A stretch of DNA of 64,000 bases from Cryobacterium arcticum (GTDB lineage Bacteria; Actinomycetota; Actinomycetes; Actinomycetales; Microbacteriaceae): positions 2,418,001-2,482,000 of the forward strand of contig NZ_CP016282.1 in NCBI RefSeq assembly GCF_001679725.1. Direction: 5' to 3'. Below, piece after piece: positions 27,244 to 36,123 of the stretch. Both the position numbers and the translations under genes were made by a program. Each line of letters opens with the position of its first letter. Positions within the stretch are counted from its first letter, which is position 1. The notes under the pieces were generated by a model. That model saw only the letters and a list, made by a program, of their open reading frames with translations, ran no database searches and was not told the origin of the DNA.

Positions 27244-27275
27244 CCGGCATCAGGTAGCCTCGTCGGGGCGAGAGG

Positions 27276-28856
27276 ATGGACAACGTGACCACGTCGACGG
27301 CGCTGCGCGGGCAGCGGAGGCGGATCGCGAGCCCCGGCTCGAGACCCTCTCCCCTGCTGCTCGCTCTCGTGTGCGCGATCGCCCTCACGGTGCTGGTCCC
27401 CGTCGGCTTTGTCGTGTCCGTTGTGGCCCAGGTGGGCTGGCCCACCTTGGCGCCACTGATCTTCCGGCCCAAGGTCGGTGAGCTTCTGGTCAACTCGGTA
27501 CTTCTGGTTGCCATCGGTGTTCCCCTCTGCGTCTCCATCGGCGTCGGAGGGGCCTGGCTGGTGGAACGCACGCGCCTTCCGGCCCGGCGTCTGTGGGCGG
27601 TCCTCCTCGCCGCGCCACTCGCCGTGCCGGCCTTCGTCAGCAGCTACGGCTGGGTGAGCGCCGTTCCGTCGATCGGGGGCCTCGGCGGGGGCCTGCTGGT
27701 GGCGACACTGGCGTATTTCCCCCTGGTCTACCTGCCCGCAGCCGCGACCATCCGCCGGCTCGACCCGGCACTCGAAGAGACGGCACGCAGCCTGGGGCAC
27801 GGTACCTGGAAAGTGTTCTTCACCGTGGTCCTCCCCCAGCTGAAACTGGCGATCTGGGGCGGCGGGCTCGTGGTCGCGCTGCATCTCTTGTCCGAGTACG
27901 GCGCCTTCGCCCTCATCCGCTTCGACACGTTCACCACCGCCATAGTCGTTCAGTACCAGTCAACGTTCGCCGGACCCGCGGCCAGCGCGCTCGGCGTCGT
28001 GCTGGCGATGATCTGTCTGGTGCTCCTGGTTCTCGAGGCATCGACCCGAGGTCACGCCCGGTATGCCAAGGTCGGCTCCGGCAGCGGCCGTCCGGGAGAG
28101 CGCGTGCCGCTGGGCGCCTTCGCGCCCCTCGCCGTGGCCGCCCTCGGCGTGCTGGTGGCACTGTCCCTCGGTGTCCCCCTCGCAAGCCTCACCCGGTGGC
28201 TGGTCGCCGGCGGAGCGGCTTCCTGGGCCCAACCGGAGCTGGGCACCGCCGTACTGCAGACGATGTTCCTGGCCGGCGGCGGCGCTGCAGCCGCGATAGC
28301 CGTGGCGCTGCCGGTGGCGTGGCTCGCGGTGCGTCACCCAGGACGGATGGCCCGGGCCCTCGAGGGCGCCACCTATGTGTCCAGCAGTCTGCCGGCGATC
28401 ATCGTCGCGCTGGCGCTGGTCACGGTGACCCTGCGGACGGTACCGGCGCTGTACCAAACGACGTGGACTGTCATGTTCGCGTACGTCGTCATCTTCATGC
28501 CGCGCGCCCTGGTCAGCCTGCGGTCGGGCCTCGCACAGGCGCCGCTCGCTCTCGAGGAGGCCGCACGGGCGCTCGGCCGGTCGCCGCTTGCCGCCCGGAT
28601 CCACGTGACGCTTCCACTGATCCTGCCGTCCATCGGCGCCGGCGCCGCTTTGGTCGGGCTCGGAGCCGCCAACGAGCTCACCGCAACCCTTCTCCTGGCG
28701 CCCAATGGCACCAGGACTTTGGCCACACAATTCTGGTCGGCGAGCTCGTCGGTGGCCTACGCGAACGCGGCACCCTACGCCGTACTGCTGATCCTGCTCG
28801 CCGCACCTGCGGTTGCGATTCTCTTCACCCAGTCCAGAAAGCGGGAGCGCGGATGA
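27276..28856 (+). CDS. Fe3+ ABC transporter permease (FbpB type)
   Basis: This 526 aa protein is a duplicated permease with about twelve transmembrane helices. Two EAA loops (LEETARSLGHGTWKVFFTVV and LEEAARALGRSPLAARIHVT) contact the ATPase. Length and duplicated architecture are standard for FbpB proteins. The stop overlaps the ATPase start by four bases. Confidence 0.95.
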   Translation: MDNVTTSTALRGQRRRIASPGSRPSPLLLALVCAIALTVLVPVGFVVSVVAQVGWPTLAPLIFRPKVGELLVNSVLLVAIGVPLCVSIGVGGAWLVERTRLPARRLWAVLLAAPLAVPAFVSSYGWVSAVPSIGGLGGGLLVATLAYFPLVYLPAAATIRRLDPALEETARSLGHGTWKVFFTVVLPQLKLAIWGGGLVVALHLLSEYGAFALIRFDTFTTAIVVQYQSTFAGPAASALGVVLAMICLVLLVLEASTRGHARYAKVGSGSGRPGERVPLGAFAPLAVAALGVLVALSLGVPLASLTRWLVAGGAASWAQPELGTAVLQTMFLAGGGAAAAIAVALPVAWLAVRHPGRMARALEGATYVSSSLPAIIVALALVTVTLRTVPALYQTTWTVMFAYVVIFMPRALVSLRSGLAQAPLALEEAARALGRSPLAARIHVTLPLILPSIGAGAALVGLGAANELTATLLLAPNGTRTLATQFWSASSSVAYANAAPYAVLLILLAAPAVAILFTQSRKRERG

Positions 28857-29911
28857 CGTCCCTCACCATCTCAGGAATCTCCAAGGACCTCGGCGGCGTG
28901 CCCGTACTGCGCGACGTCTCACTGTCGTTGGAGGCGGGCAGCCGCCTGGCCGTGGTGGGCGCCTCCGGGAGCGGCAAGAGCACGCTGCTCCGGCTGATCG
29001 CGGGCTTCGATCGACCGGATGCCGGCAGTGTGCGCATCGACCATTCGCTGGTCTCCGATGATTCCGTGTTCGTGCCCGCCCATCGCCGCGGCATCGGATA
29101 CGTCGCCCAGGACGGGGCCCTTTTTCCCCACCTCACGGTGGCACAGAACATCCACTTCGGCCTGCGTGGCACTCAGCGGCGGCGTCACGAGGCGGAGGCC
29201 GCCGCCGAGCTCGTCGGCCTCGACAAGCAGCTCTTGCAGCGCTACCCCCATGAGCTGTCGGGAGGGCAGCAACAGCGCGTGGCGCTGGCTCGTGCGCTGG
29301 CTCCCGAACCACGTATCCTGCTGCTCGACGAACCGTTCAGCGCGTTGGACGCAGGGTTGCGCAGCCAGACCAGGCACGCGGTGGTGGAGGCGCTGGAGCA
29401 CACCGGCACCACGACGGTCCTCGTCACGCACGACCAAGCGGAGGCGCTGTCTTTCGGCCAGCAGATCGCGGTCATTTCCGGGGGCCGGATCGACCAGGCC
29501 GGCTCACCTATCCAGGTGTTCCAGAACCCGTCGACGTCAGAGACCGCGGTCTTCCTCGGCGACGCCATTTTTGTTCCATGCCACGTGCAGGGCACCGTTG
29601 CCGATAGCGCGCTCGGGCGTCTGACCGTCGCCTACGACCACCGCGGCGGCGGCACCGGGGCCCGCGCCCTACTGCGCCCCACCCAACTGAGTCTCGACCT
29701 GAACCCGGTGCGCACCAACGCTGTGATCGTCCGCTCGTCGTTCAGCGGGTCGACCGTGCGACTCGACCTTCGACTGACCGAACCGGGCGTAGCCGCCGAC
29801 TCGGTGCTCACCTTCGACCTGATGACCGCCCAACCGGATGGGTACGCGGTGGGAACCGCCGTCGCCCTGACCGCGACAGGCGCGGTCGGCGTCTACTCGC
29901 CCGCCCACTGA
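28853..29911 (+). CDS. Fe3+ ABC transporter ATPase (FbpC type)
   Basis: The ATG at 28853 overlaps the permease stop (ATGA); the protein is 352 aa. Walker A GASGSGKST, signature LSGGQQQR, Walker B ILLLDEPF and switch THDQ are all intact. The C-terminal ~110 residues form a regulatory TOBE-like domain. It powers the iron uptake system encoded upstream. The last gene of the operon; debris follows. Confidence 0.95.
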   Translation: MTSLTISGISKDLGGVPVLRDVSLSLEAGSRLAVVGASGSGKSTLLRLIAGFDRPDAGSVRIDHSLVSDDSVFVPAHRRGIGYVAQDGALFPHLTVAQNIHFGLRGTQRRRHEAEAAAELVGLDKQLLQRYPHELSGGQQQRVALARALAPEPRILLLDEPFSALDAGLRSQTRHAVVEALEHTGTTTVLVTHDQAEALSFGQQIAVISGGRIDQAGSPIQVFQNPSTSETAVFLGDAIFVPCHVQGTVADSALGRLTVAYDHRGGGTGARALLRPTQLSLDLNPVRTNAVIVRSSFSGSTVRLDLRLTEPGVAADSVLTFDLMTAQPDGYAVGTAVALTATGAVGVYSPAH

Positions 29912-30125
29912 CGACATTCCGATAGACCTCGGGCTCCCTAGGCATTTTCATCCCTCCCGCCAGCGCATAGCCAATCGACACCGTCTGCTCGGTGGGGCTT
30001 GCACACGCGCCGCTGTCTGACCAATGTCGAGGACGCCCGAATGGAAACATCCTCTACCGCCAGGAACCAGCGAGCCCGCCAAGACAAAGAAAACCTTCAT
30101 GAACGGGGGTTTTACTACTACTGGG

Positions 30126-30162
30126 CACCGGATCTGCCGGGTCCGATCGACATCTGATCCGC
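30126..30162 (+). repeat. 37-bp inverted repeat, left copy
   Basis: This is the reverse complement of 31232-31268 with three mismatches, the inner 23 bases being exact. The pair encloses ~1.07 kb containing the dihydrofolate-reductase-family gene and one nucleotidyltransferase remnant. The ends might be left by an inversion or by an unrecognised mobile element; no transposase is present. Confidence 0.85.
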
Positions 30163-30327
30163 AACGATAGTCGACGCGCTCGGCGGCGGCGACGGACTCG
30201 TCTGAGCCGGGGTGAATGTGAAGGACGTCCAGGTCCCGCGTCGTCCCCCGGTCGAGGTACCGCAGGGCGATTGAAAACCTCGCAGGCCGATCATGATCGC
30301 GCCTCGATCGAGAGCAGTGGCTGTCAT
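30163..30327 (-). pseudogene. Decayed nucleotidyltransferase-like gene, copy A
   Basis: From ATG 30327 the sequence encodes TATALDRGAIMIGLRG. After an internal deletion of roughly 64 bases it resumes in another frame as ALRYLDRGTTRDLDVLHIHP. It is homologous to copy B at 31255-31468 and is truncated at the same place (…GSDES). The motif DLDVLH resembles AbiEii-like nucleotidyltransferase proteins of toxin-antitoxin type (tentative). The rest of 29912-30539 has no intact gene. Confidence 0.65.
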
Positions 30328-30539
30328 CACACACGCTCGCGAGGGTTCCCTTCTGACACAGCGTCGGCGCGCTCCCCTCGAGCTCTTCGAGTACATTCAC
30401 CTGGAGCGAGGCGGAGCCGACGCTTCCCATCAAGATTGGTACTTCCGGAGAATTCCAAGCAAAACTGTCGAATTGGATCGGACGCATTCATTGCAGTAGC
30501 GAGGCCGCCTACCAGGGGTGGCGCGAAGGGAGTAGCACC

Positions 30540-31136
30540 ATGAAACTCACCATCAGCCTGCAGGTCACCCTGGATGGCGTCGCTCAGGCGAACGGCGGCA
30601 ACAACGAGGAGATGGACCCCGGATTCACGCGCGGCGGCTGGGCGCGAGCGTTCGTCGACAAGGATGCCGCGCAATACATCCTCGATACCTGGCGGCGCCC
30701 GGATGCGTTCCTGCTTGGCCGAAAGACATTCGGCCTGTTCGAGACGTACTGGGGCACCCGAAGCAACGATGGTGGGTTCGGGGAGGCGATCAGCTCGAAG
30801 CCGAAGTACGTGGTCTCGAATACCCTGACCAATCCGGCCTGGGAGCACACGACGGTGATCTCGGGTGACGTCGCCGCCGAGATTAGCCAGCTCAAGGCCC
30901 AGCCGGCTGGCGAGCTCCTCGTGGTCGGGAGTGCGGCACTCGCCCGCTGGCTCCTTGAGAACGAACTTGTGGATGAGTTGAACCTCGTCCAGTTCCCGGT
31001 GATCGTCGGGGAGGGCGAGCGGCTGTTCCCGCAGAACGGCTTGGACTTCGGATTGCACTTGGAGGATTCGGTGGTGTTCGGCACCGGCATCGTAGCGCTC
31101 ACCTACCGCGTGGGCGGCCGCCCTGAGTACGCCTGA
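30540..31136 (+). CDS. Dihydrofolate reductase-family (RibD C-terminal-like) protein
   Basis: This 198 aa protein has a GAAGGGAG ribosome site. The fold pattern fits the RibD C-terminal/DHFR-like NADPH reductase superfamily: N-terminal MKLTISLQVTLDGVAQ, DAFLLGRKTFGLFETYW, ELLVVGSAALARWLLEN and VDELNLVQFPVIVGEG. Such stand-alone proteins are common in actinobacteria and their substrates are unknown. It lies intact between two pseudogene copies and inside an inverted repeat, suggesting acquisition with that segment. Confidence 0.88.
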   Translation: MKLTISLQVTLDGVAQANGGNNEEMDPGFTRGGWARAFVDKDAAQYILDTWRRPDAFLLGRKTFGLFETYWGTRSNDGGFGEAISSKPKYVVSNTLTNPAWEHTTVISGDVAAEISQLKAQPAGELLVVGSAALARWLLENELVDELNLVQFPVIVGEGERLFPQNGLDFGLHLEDSVVFGTGIVALTYRVGGRPEYA

Positions 31137-31231
31137 GCGAGAGGACCGACACTGCTGAGGTACCTGGGCTGACGTGCACTTTTCGTCGCTCGCGCTGTCG
31201 GGGCACGCAGACGCTCGCTCGGAACATCGGC

Positions 31232-31268
31232 GCGGATCAGATGTCGATCGGACCGGGCGAATCCGGTG
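31232..31268 (-). repeat. 37-bp inverted repeat, right copy
   Basis: This is the partner of 30126-30162 in reverse orientation. It abuts the 3' truncation point of nucleotidyltransferase remnant B. Confidence 0.85.
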
Positions 31269-31468
31269 GCGGCGAGGGACTCATCTGAGCCGGGGTTGAC
31301 GTGAAGGACATCCAGGTCCTGCGTCGTCCCCCGGTCGCAGTATCGCAGGGCGAGTGCCGCACCGCCCGCGAGCCGGATGCCAGCGACCTCGCCCGCATCG
31401 CGAAGCTCGGCGACGAGATCTCGAAGGCCGAGGATGATCGCGCCACGATCAAGCGCAGTGCCGGTCAT
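31255..31468 (-). pseudogene. Decayed nucleotidyltransferase-like gene, copy B
   Basis: From ATG 31468 the frame reads TGTALDRGAIILGLRDLVAE, then AGIRLAGGAALALRYCDRGT and QDLDVLHVNPGSDES, and then loses homology at the inverted repeat. GG-A…DLDV is the nucleotidyltransferase-type motif pattern. Its ATG overlaps the stop of the small upstream remnant (TGATG), as in a two-gene toxin-antitoxin operon. Only about 70 residues of homology remain. Confidence 0.65.
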
Positions 31469-31710
31469 CACACGCTCGCGAAGGTATCTGCCCAAGCAAG
31501 GACGCCGCGTTCGGCGAACTCTTCCGGCACGTCCTCACGCTCGGGCGCCGGGTCGGCTGGGGCGACCCGGAAGACGACAGTACAGTCAGTGCGCGATCGG
31601 GGTTGTTGACCCATCCAGGGAGCGGGATGTCTTCCTGATTGAGCCTCCACGCCACGAGAGCCGCAATCCCCGCATCCCACACCCGATCCCCGGTGCGTTC
31701 CGGCTCCGTC
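31468..31710 (-). pseudogene. Frameshifted small gene upstream of the nucleotidyltransferase remnant
   Basis: One frame gives VWDAGIAALVAWRLNQEDIP and, after a frameshift near 31570, another gives EDVPEEFAERGVLAWADTFA before the stop. The two parts read as one ~80-residue partner protein. Its 5' end is replaced by the truncated Crp/Fnr gene. I infer an antitoxin-like partner from the overlap with copy B. Confidence 0.55.
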
Positions 31711-32175
31711 AGCCTCGAGCGCTACCGACGGGTACGCCAGCATCACTTCGCGAAAGGCGCCGGCGTCAATCTGCAGGGCGCAGGTGGTGACCAGGGCGAG
31801 GGCCGTCTCGGTGTAGCCGCTGCCACCGGCCCAGGTGAGGCCGCCGAGCACGTCGCCGGGGCCGAAGAAGTCCAGGCTGGTGCGCTGCCCGGTTGCGGTG
31901 GTGCGGAAGGCCTTCGCCTGACCCGCTGCGAGGAAGTACACATGCTCGCCCGGCTCCCCCGCACTGAACAGGGCCTCACCCGCGGACCAGGCCAGCGACG
32001 TTATCCGTGTGCCGATCGACGCCAGCTCGTCGCCGGACAGCCCCTGGAACAGGACGATCTGTTCGAGTATTCGTCGCTGCATGGCGGGCGGGCACCGATG
32101 CGGCCGTCCACAGGTGCTGCGGAGCGGCACCGCACGCAGCGGCAGCGCGCTCGGGGACAGGCCCTGCTCGCTCAC
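31711..32175 (-). pseudogene. Crp/Fnr-family regulator lacking its DNA-binding domain
   Basis: The GTG at 32175 overlaps the nirK stop by four bases. About 155 residues remain: an N-terminal segment with Cys residues (STCGRPHRCPP) and a cyclic-nucleotide-type beta-barrel (FSAGEPGEHVYFLAAGQAKA, FFGPGDVLGG). At about 31711 the sequence switches into unrelated debris. The frame stays open to 31468, but the C-terminal helix-turn-helix is missing. In denitrifiers such regulators control nirK. This copy should not bind DNA unless a separate domain compensates. Confidence 0.8.
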
Positions 32176-34823
32176 GGCAACACCTCGAGGATGCCGCGGG
32201 CGCCCTTTTCGGCATCCGACATGATGTGGCTCACGAAAGGGTAATGCCCCGCCTCGGAGAAGGTGATCTCCACGAATCCGCCCTGCGCGGCGGCGAGGTC
32301 GAGCGCCTGGGCGCCACCGGTACCGGTGCTGCCGCCGTCTTTGAGCGAATAGTCGCCCTCTTTGTAGACGGTGTGGAACTGGCCGCCGACGACGTGGAAA
32401 GCGCTGCCCACGTTCGGGCCGGCATCTAGCACCCACACCCGCACGGTCTCGCCGACCCGCGCCTGCAGGGGCCGCGCGGCGTACTGGTTGGCGTACCCGT
32501 TGAAGACCATCAGGTCGGGGGTCTGCGCCTCCACCTTCACGTCGTCCACCTCACCGCCCTGCGCGCCAAGGTAGAGCTCGGACTGCACCACGAGGTACTC
32601 GCGGTCGACCTCGGCCAGGCCGGGCGGATCGATGATGACGGCACCGAACATGCCATTGGCGATGTGCACCGACATCGGCATGGTGGAGCAGTGATAGAGC
32701 CAGATGCCCGACCGGGTGGCGGTGAACGTGTAGACCAGGCTCTCGCCGGGTTGGATGGTGCGCATGTTCTCATCCGGCGCCACCGTGCCCGCGTGGAAGT
32801 CGATGGAGTGACCCATCGTGCCCTCGTTCACCAGGGTGATCTCGAACACATCACCCACTTTTCCGCGCAGGGTGGGACCGGGGGCGGTGCCGTTGAAGGT
32901 CCACAGCATTTGGGTCACCCCCGGCGCCACCTCTGTCGGCACGTTCTGCACGGTGAGGGTCTGGCGATGCACGGTGGCGGATGCGGCGGGCGGCAACGAC
33001 GCATCCCTCGCCTCGAAGCCGGCGTTGGGTTCGGCCATCGGGTCGATGTCGTCGGCGGCGGAGGCCCCGGTCGTGGCGGTGCCGTGGCCGGCGTGCGAGC
33101 CGTCGGCGCCCATGCCGTCAATGGTCGTGCCGGCCTCAGCGTCACCGCTGGCGGATTCGCCCACGGCGACGATGCTGATCTCCATGCCGAGCAGCCGGTG
33201 GCCGGCGATCGAGCACCAGCCGTCTACGCTCGCGCCGATCACGCCCACCCGCACGGTCTCGGAGGCGCCGGGGTCGAGCAAACCGGACACCAGGCCGGAT
33301 TCGAGCACCAGGTTGTGCACCATGTCGTCGCTGTTGGTGAGCGTGATCACGAGTTCGTCGCCGACCGGCACCTCGATGCGGTCGGGCACGAATCGGGTGT
33401 CGATCATGTCCACGGCTACCGTGGTGGTGTGCCCGGTCGCGGCAGCGGATGCCGACGACCCGGCGACCGGGGACGCCACCGTCGAGAGGCCCACCGAGGC
33501 GGGGTCGATGACGATGCCCACCGTCACCGTGAGCAGCAGTGCGGTCGCGGCCGCGAGCATCCTCCCGGTGATGCGAGGTCGCTCGGTCTTCACCGGTCGT
33601 TCGCCGGGCGCCACGCGCACGAGCGGCAGGGTGCGCACCCGCCGGTTGGCACGGAGGGCCCGGGTGAACAGCACCAGGAAGCTGGCCAGGGTGGCCACGA
33701 TCAGCATCGACAGCGCCACCGTGAGGGTGCTGGAGATCGGGAGCAGCGACAGGGCCAGGCCGCCGTTGACGACGATCACCCGGAACAGGCCGCCGCGGTC
33801 GAGCTCGGCCACGGTGGCCTTGAGTGCGGCCGGGCCACCGCCGAGCACGACGGGCACCAGGTGGCTGAGGGCACCGAGCAGGATCTGGGCGGCGAAGCCG
33901 AGCGCGAAGTAGGGCACCAGGGTTTCCACGCCGGCGGCCGCGGCCGTCCAGCTGGGGGCCAGCGCGATCTGCAGCCCGAACCCGAGGGTGCAGAGGGCAA
34001 ACCAGACCTGTGCGGCGCCGAGGCTCCAGGCCGCGAAGTTGACGGCGGGCGCCCGGCGCAGGTGGCCGGCTCCTTCCCAGAGCACCCGGCCGAGCGCTGC
34101 CAGGTAGACCAGGATGCCGAGCGCCACGACCATGCGCAGGTCGGCGAGGCAGCCGAGCGCGACGAGGCCGAGGCCGCCCACTAGCACCGTGAGGGTGTGG
34201 CCGGCCGCCACAGTGCCGCCCTCGATGCGGGTGTGCAGCACGGTGGGCCAGAGCAGCGCGATGGTGCCGATCACGGTGAGACCCACCCAACCGAGCAGGT
34301 TGAGGGCCAGGTGCCCGATGAACAGACGCTCGTAGTCCTCGCCCCCGCCGCCCAGGCGCGCCATCAGGATGCCCAGGGTCACGCCCGCGGCGAGCATCAC
34401 TGCGCTGGCCACGTAGTAGCGAATCAGCGGGGCGAACCGGCCCGGCATCGCACCCCGGGTCTGTGTGATAAAAACCGCGGCGTGGGCCAACGCCGTGAGC
34501 CCCACCAGGATGCCGCCGACCAGCACGAGTGGGTATCCGTCGATGACCATGCCCGTCATCACCAGCACCGAGCCCACCGTGTGTGTGCTCAGCCGCAGCC
34601 CGAGCGAGAGACGATGACCGAGGGCCTTGCGCCGCAGCAGGGTGTCGGCGAAGTGCTGACTCCAGATCAGAATGGCGGTGCTCACCGCGCCGAGCAGCAG
34701 AAGGTGCACGAGCAGCCAGCCCGACTCGGGAACCATCCGGTGCAGCAGGGTGAAGATCACCGCGGCGGCCAGCCAGGCGGGCACCAGGCTGCCCGAGACG
34801 ATGTGCCAGAGCTTGTCTTTCAT
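32172..34823 (-). CDS. nirK: Copper nitrite reductase NirK, membrane-fused tri-modular form
   Basis: The start MKDKLWHIVSG at ATG 34823 overlaps the upstream stop by four bases; the protein is 883 aa. Residues 1-440 form a membrane domain of about ten to eleven helices. Residues ~465-555 are a cupredoxin with an intact type 1 site (H503, C537, H542, M547). Residues ~610-883 are the two-domain NirK: H672 and C712/H720/M725 for type 1 copper, H677, H711 and H866 for type 2, and catalytic D675 and H810. The HIANGM motif resembles class II (AniA-like) enzymes. It reduces nitrite to NO outside the membrane; the extra cupredoxin probably delivers electrons. Confidence 0.93.
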   Translation of the reverse strand: MKDKLWHIVSGSLVPAWLAAAVIFTLLHRMVPESGWLLVHLLLLGAVSTAILIWSQHFADTLLRRKALGHRLSLGLRLSTHTVGSVLVMTGMVIDGYPLVLVGGILVGLTALAHAAVFITQTRGAMPGRFAPLIRYYVASAVMLAAGVTLGILMARLGGGGEDYERLFIGHLALNLLGWVGLTVIGTIALLWPTVLHTRIEGGTVAAGHTLTVLVGGLGLVALGCLADLRMVVALGILVYLAALGRVLWEGAGHLRRAPAVNFAAWSLGAAQVWFALCTLGFGLQIALAPSWTAAAAGVETLVPYFALGFAAQILLGALSHLVPVVLGGGPAALKATVAELDRGGLFRVIVVNGGLALSLLPISSTLTVALSMLIVATLASFLVLFTRALRANRRVRTLPLVRVAPGERPVKTERPRITGRMLAAATALLLTVTVGIVIDPASVGLSTVASPVAGSSASAAATGHTTTVAVDMIDTRFVPDRIEVPVGDELVITLTNSDDMVHNLVLESGLVSGLLDPGASETVRVGVIGASVDGWCSIAGHRLLGMEISIVAVGESASGDAEAGTTIDGMGADGSHAGHGTATTGASAADDIDPMAEPNAGFEARDASLPPAASATVHRQTLTVQNVPTEVAPGVTQMLWTFNGTAPGPTLRGKVGDVFEITLVNEGTMGHSIDFHAGTVAPDENMRTIQPGESLVYTFTATRSGIWLYHCSTMPMSVHIANGMFGAVIIDPPGLAEVDREYLVVQSELYLGAQGGEVDDVKVEAQTPDLMVFNGYANQYAARPLQARVGETVRVWVLDAGPNVGSAFHVVGGQFHTVYKEGDYSLKDGGSTGTGGAQALDLAAAQGGFVEITFSEAGHYPFVSHIMSDAEKGARGILEVLP

Positions 34824-36076
34824 AGCAGCGACCCCCGGCCCGGTCCTGGGGACGGCACGGCGCTCGGGGCGGGCAGCACGGCAGCGGCAGCCTCGGCAGC
34901 GACCGGCGTTCGGGCCACCCGCGGGGCCGTGCGGGCCGGCACACCGGCGCCCCAGAGCACCGAGACCACGGCGACACCCACGAACAGGAGCACCGCGATA
35001 ATGTTGACGATCCCGCCCCACTGCACCAGCACCGGCCAACCGTAGGCGTCGCCGAGCAGCACCCGGGCCAGCAGTGAGAGGTGCAGCAGCGCCGCCGGCA
35101 GGTACATGATCGGCCGATAGGGCAGCGGCCGGCGCAGCACGGCCGGCAGGATCGTGGGTGCGTGGGCCATGATCATCGACACCACGAAGCCGAGGAACAC
35201 GGCGTGCATCATCGCGTCGTAGCCGGGGCCGGAGTACACCGCACCCTGCAGTAGCCAGATGCCGCCAACCACAACCAACCAGCCGTAGCCGGCCAGCAGG
35301 CAGCAGGCCATGTAGCGGGGCAACCCGGTAGAGCGCACCAGGCGGGTGGCCACGTCGTGCCGGAACAACCAGACCACCAGCGCGAGCATGCCGATACCCA
35401 GCAGCGGATAGCCGGCGACCGGCCAGACCAGGGCCACGACGGCGCCGAAGCAGAGGGCCAGGCTGATGCCGAGCATCCACGATTCGGCCCGCTGGTCGAC
35501 CGTGGGTGAGATACGGGAGAGCTCGAGCCGCTCACCGGCAATGGTGAGAACCAGGTACAGGATGAGCAGCGGAGCCAGCTGTGGAATGCCGATGCCACGC
35601 AACCAGAAAATCGTGGCCATCAGACCGGCCACAGCACCGAGCACCTGCACACCGGTGGAGACCGCGGCCTGCTTGCGCCAGATCTCGGCGTAGATGACCA
35701 GCAGCACGGCACTGCCGGCGACCAGCGCGGCCTGGCCCACGATCACCGGAAGCGGAGAGATGAGCGCGATACCACCGGCCCCGAGCAAACCGGGCGAGAG
35801 ATAAGCCCAGCCGCGGCGCACGGCCACGGCCCGCTCGAGAACCACGACGGTGCCGACGAACCCGAACACCATCAACGGCCCGTGCACCTCGGGCAGCCGG
35901 GTGCTGGTGATGGGCGCCCAGACGCCGAGCAGGAGTAGGGCGCCGTTGAGTCCAGCGAGCAGGGCGATGCCGCCCAAGAGCAGGAAGGCCAGCCGACCGG
36001 TGACGTTGGGCCGCACCGTCGGACCGGTGCCGCGAGCGGCACTGCCGGTACGGCGATACGGGCTGGGCGTGGTCAT
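34820..36076 (-). CDS. NnrS-like polytopic membrane protein
   Basis: This 418 aa protein has about twelve hydrophobic helices with conserved-looking His residues in PEVHGPLMVFGF and MMHAVFLGFVVSMIMAHAPT, as in NnrS-type haem/copper membrane proteins of denitrification clusters. The C-terminal ~50 residues are Ala/Pro-rich. The stop overlaps the nirK start, so the two are coupled. Its likely role is NO tolerance or copper/haem handling for NirK, by family and context. Confidence 0.75.
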   Translation of the reverse strand: MTTPSPYRRTGSAARGTGPTVRPNVTGRLAFLLLGGIALLAGLNGALLLLGVWAPITSTRLPEVHGPLMVFGFVGTVVVLERAVAVRRGWAYLSPGLLGAGGIALISPLPVIVGQAALVAGSAVLLVIYAEIWRKQAAVSTGVQVLGAVAGLMATIFWLRGIGIPQLAPLLILYLVLTIAGERLELSRISPTVDQRAESWMLGISLALCFGAVVALVWPVAGYPLLGIGMLALVVWLFRHDVATRLVRSTGLPRYMACCLLAGYGWLVVVGGIWLLQGAVYSGPGYDAMMHAVFLGFVVSMIMAHAPTILPAVLRRPLPYRPIMYLPAALLHLSLLARVLLGDAYGWPVLVQWGGIVNIIAVLLFVGVAVVSVLWGAGVPARTAPRVARTPVAAEAAAAVLPAPSAVPSPGPGRGSLL

Positions 36077-36123
36077 TGGCGGCGGCTGGCAGGTCTCGAG
36101 GTCAGGTCAGGCTGGCGGTGGGA

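Noticed and set aside
30118..30487. Short intact genes between the iron operon and the reductase gene
   Set aside because: Homology to copy B shifts between frames around a deletion, so no single frame encodes a whole protein.
33142..34977. Minus-strand frame of 611 codons overlapping nirK
   Set aside because: It is an out-of-frame, Arg/Gly/Pro-rich shadow of the NirK coding sequence, whose own frame carries all the copper ligands.
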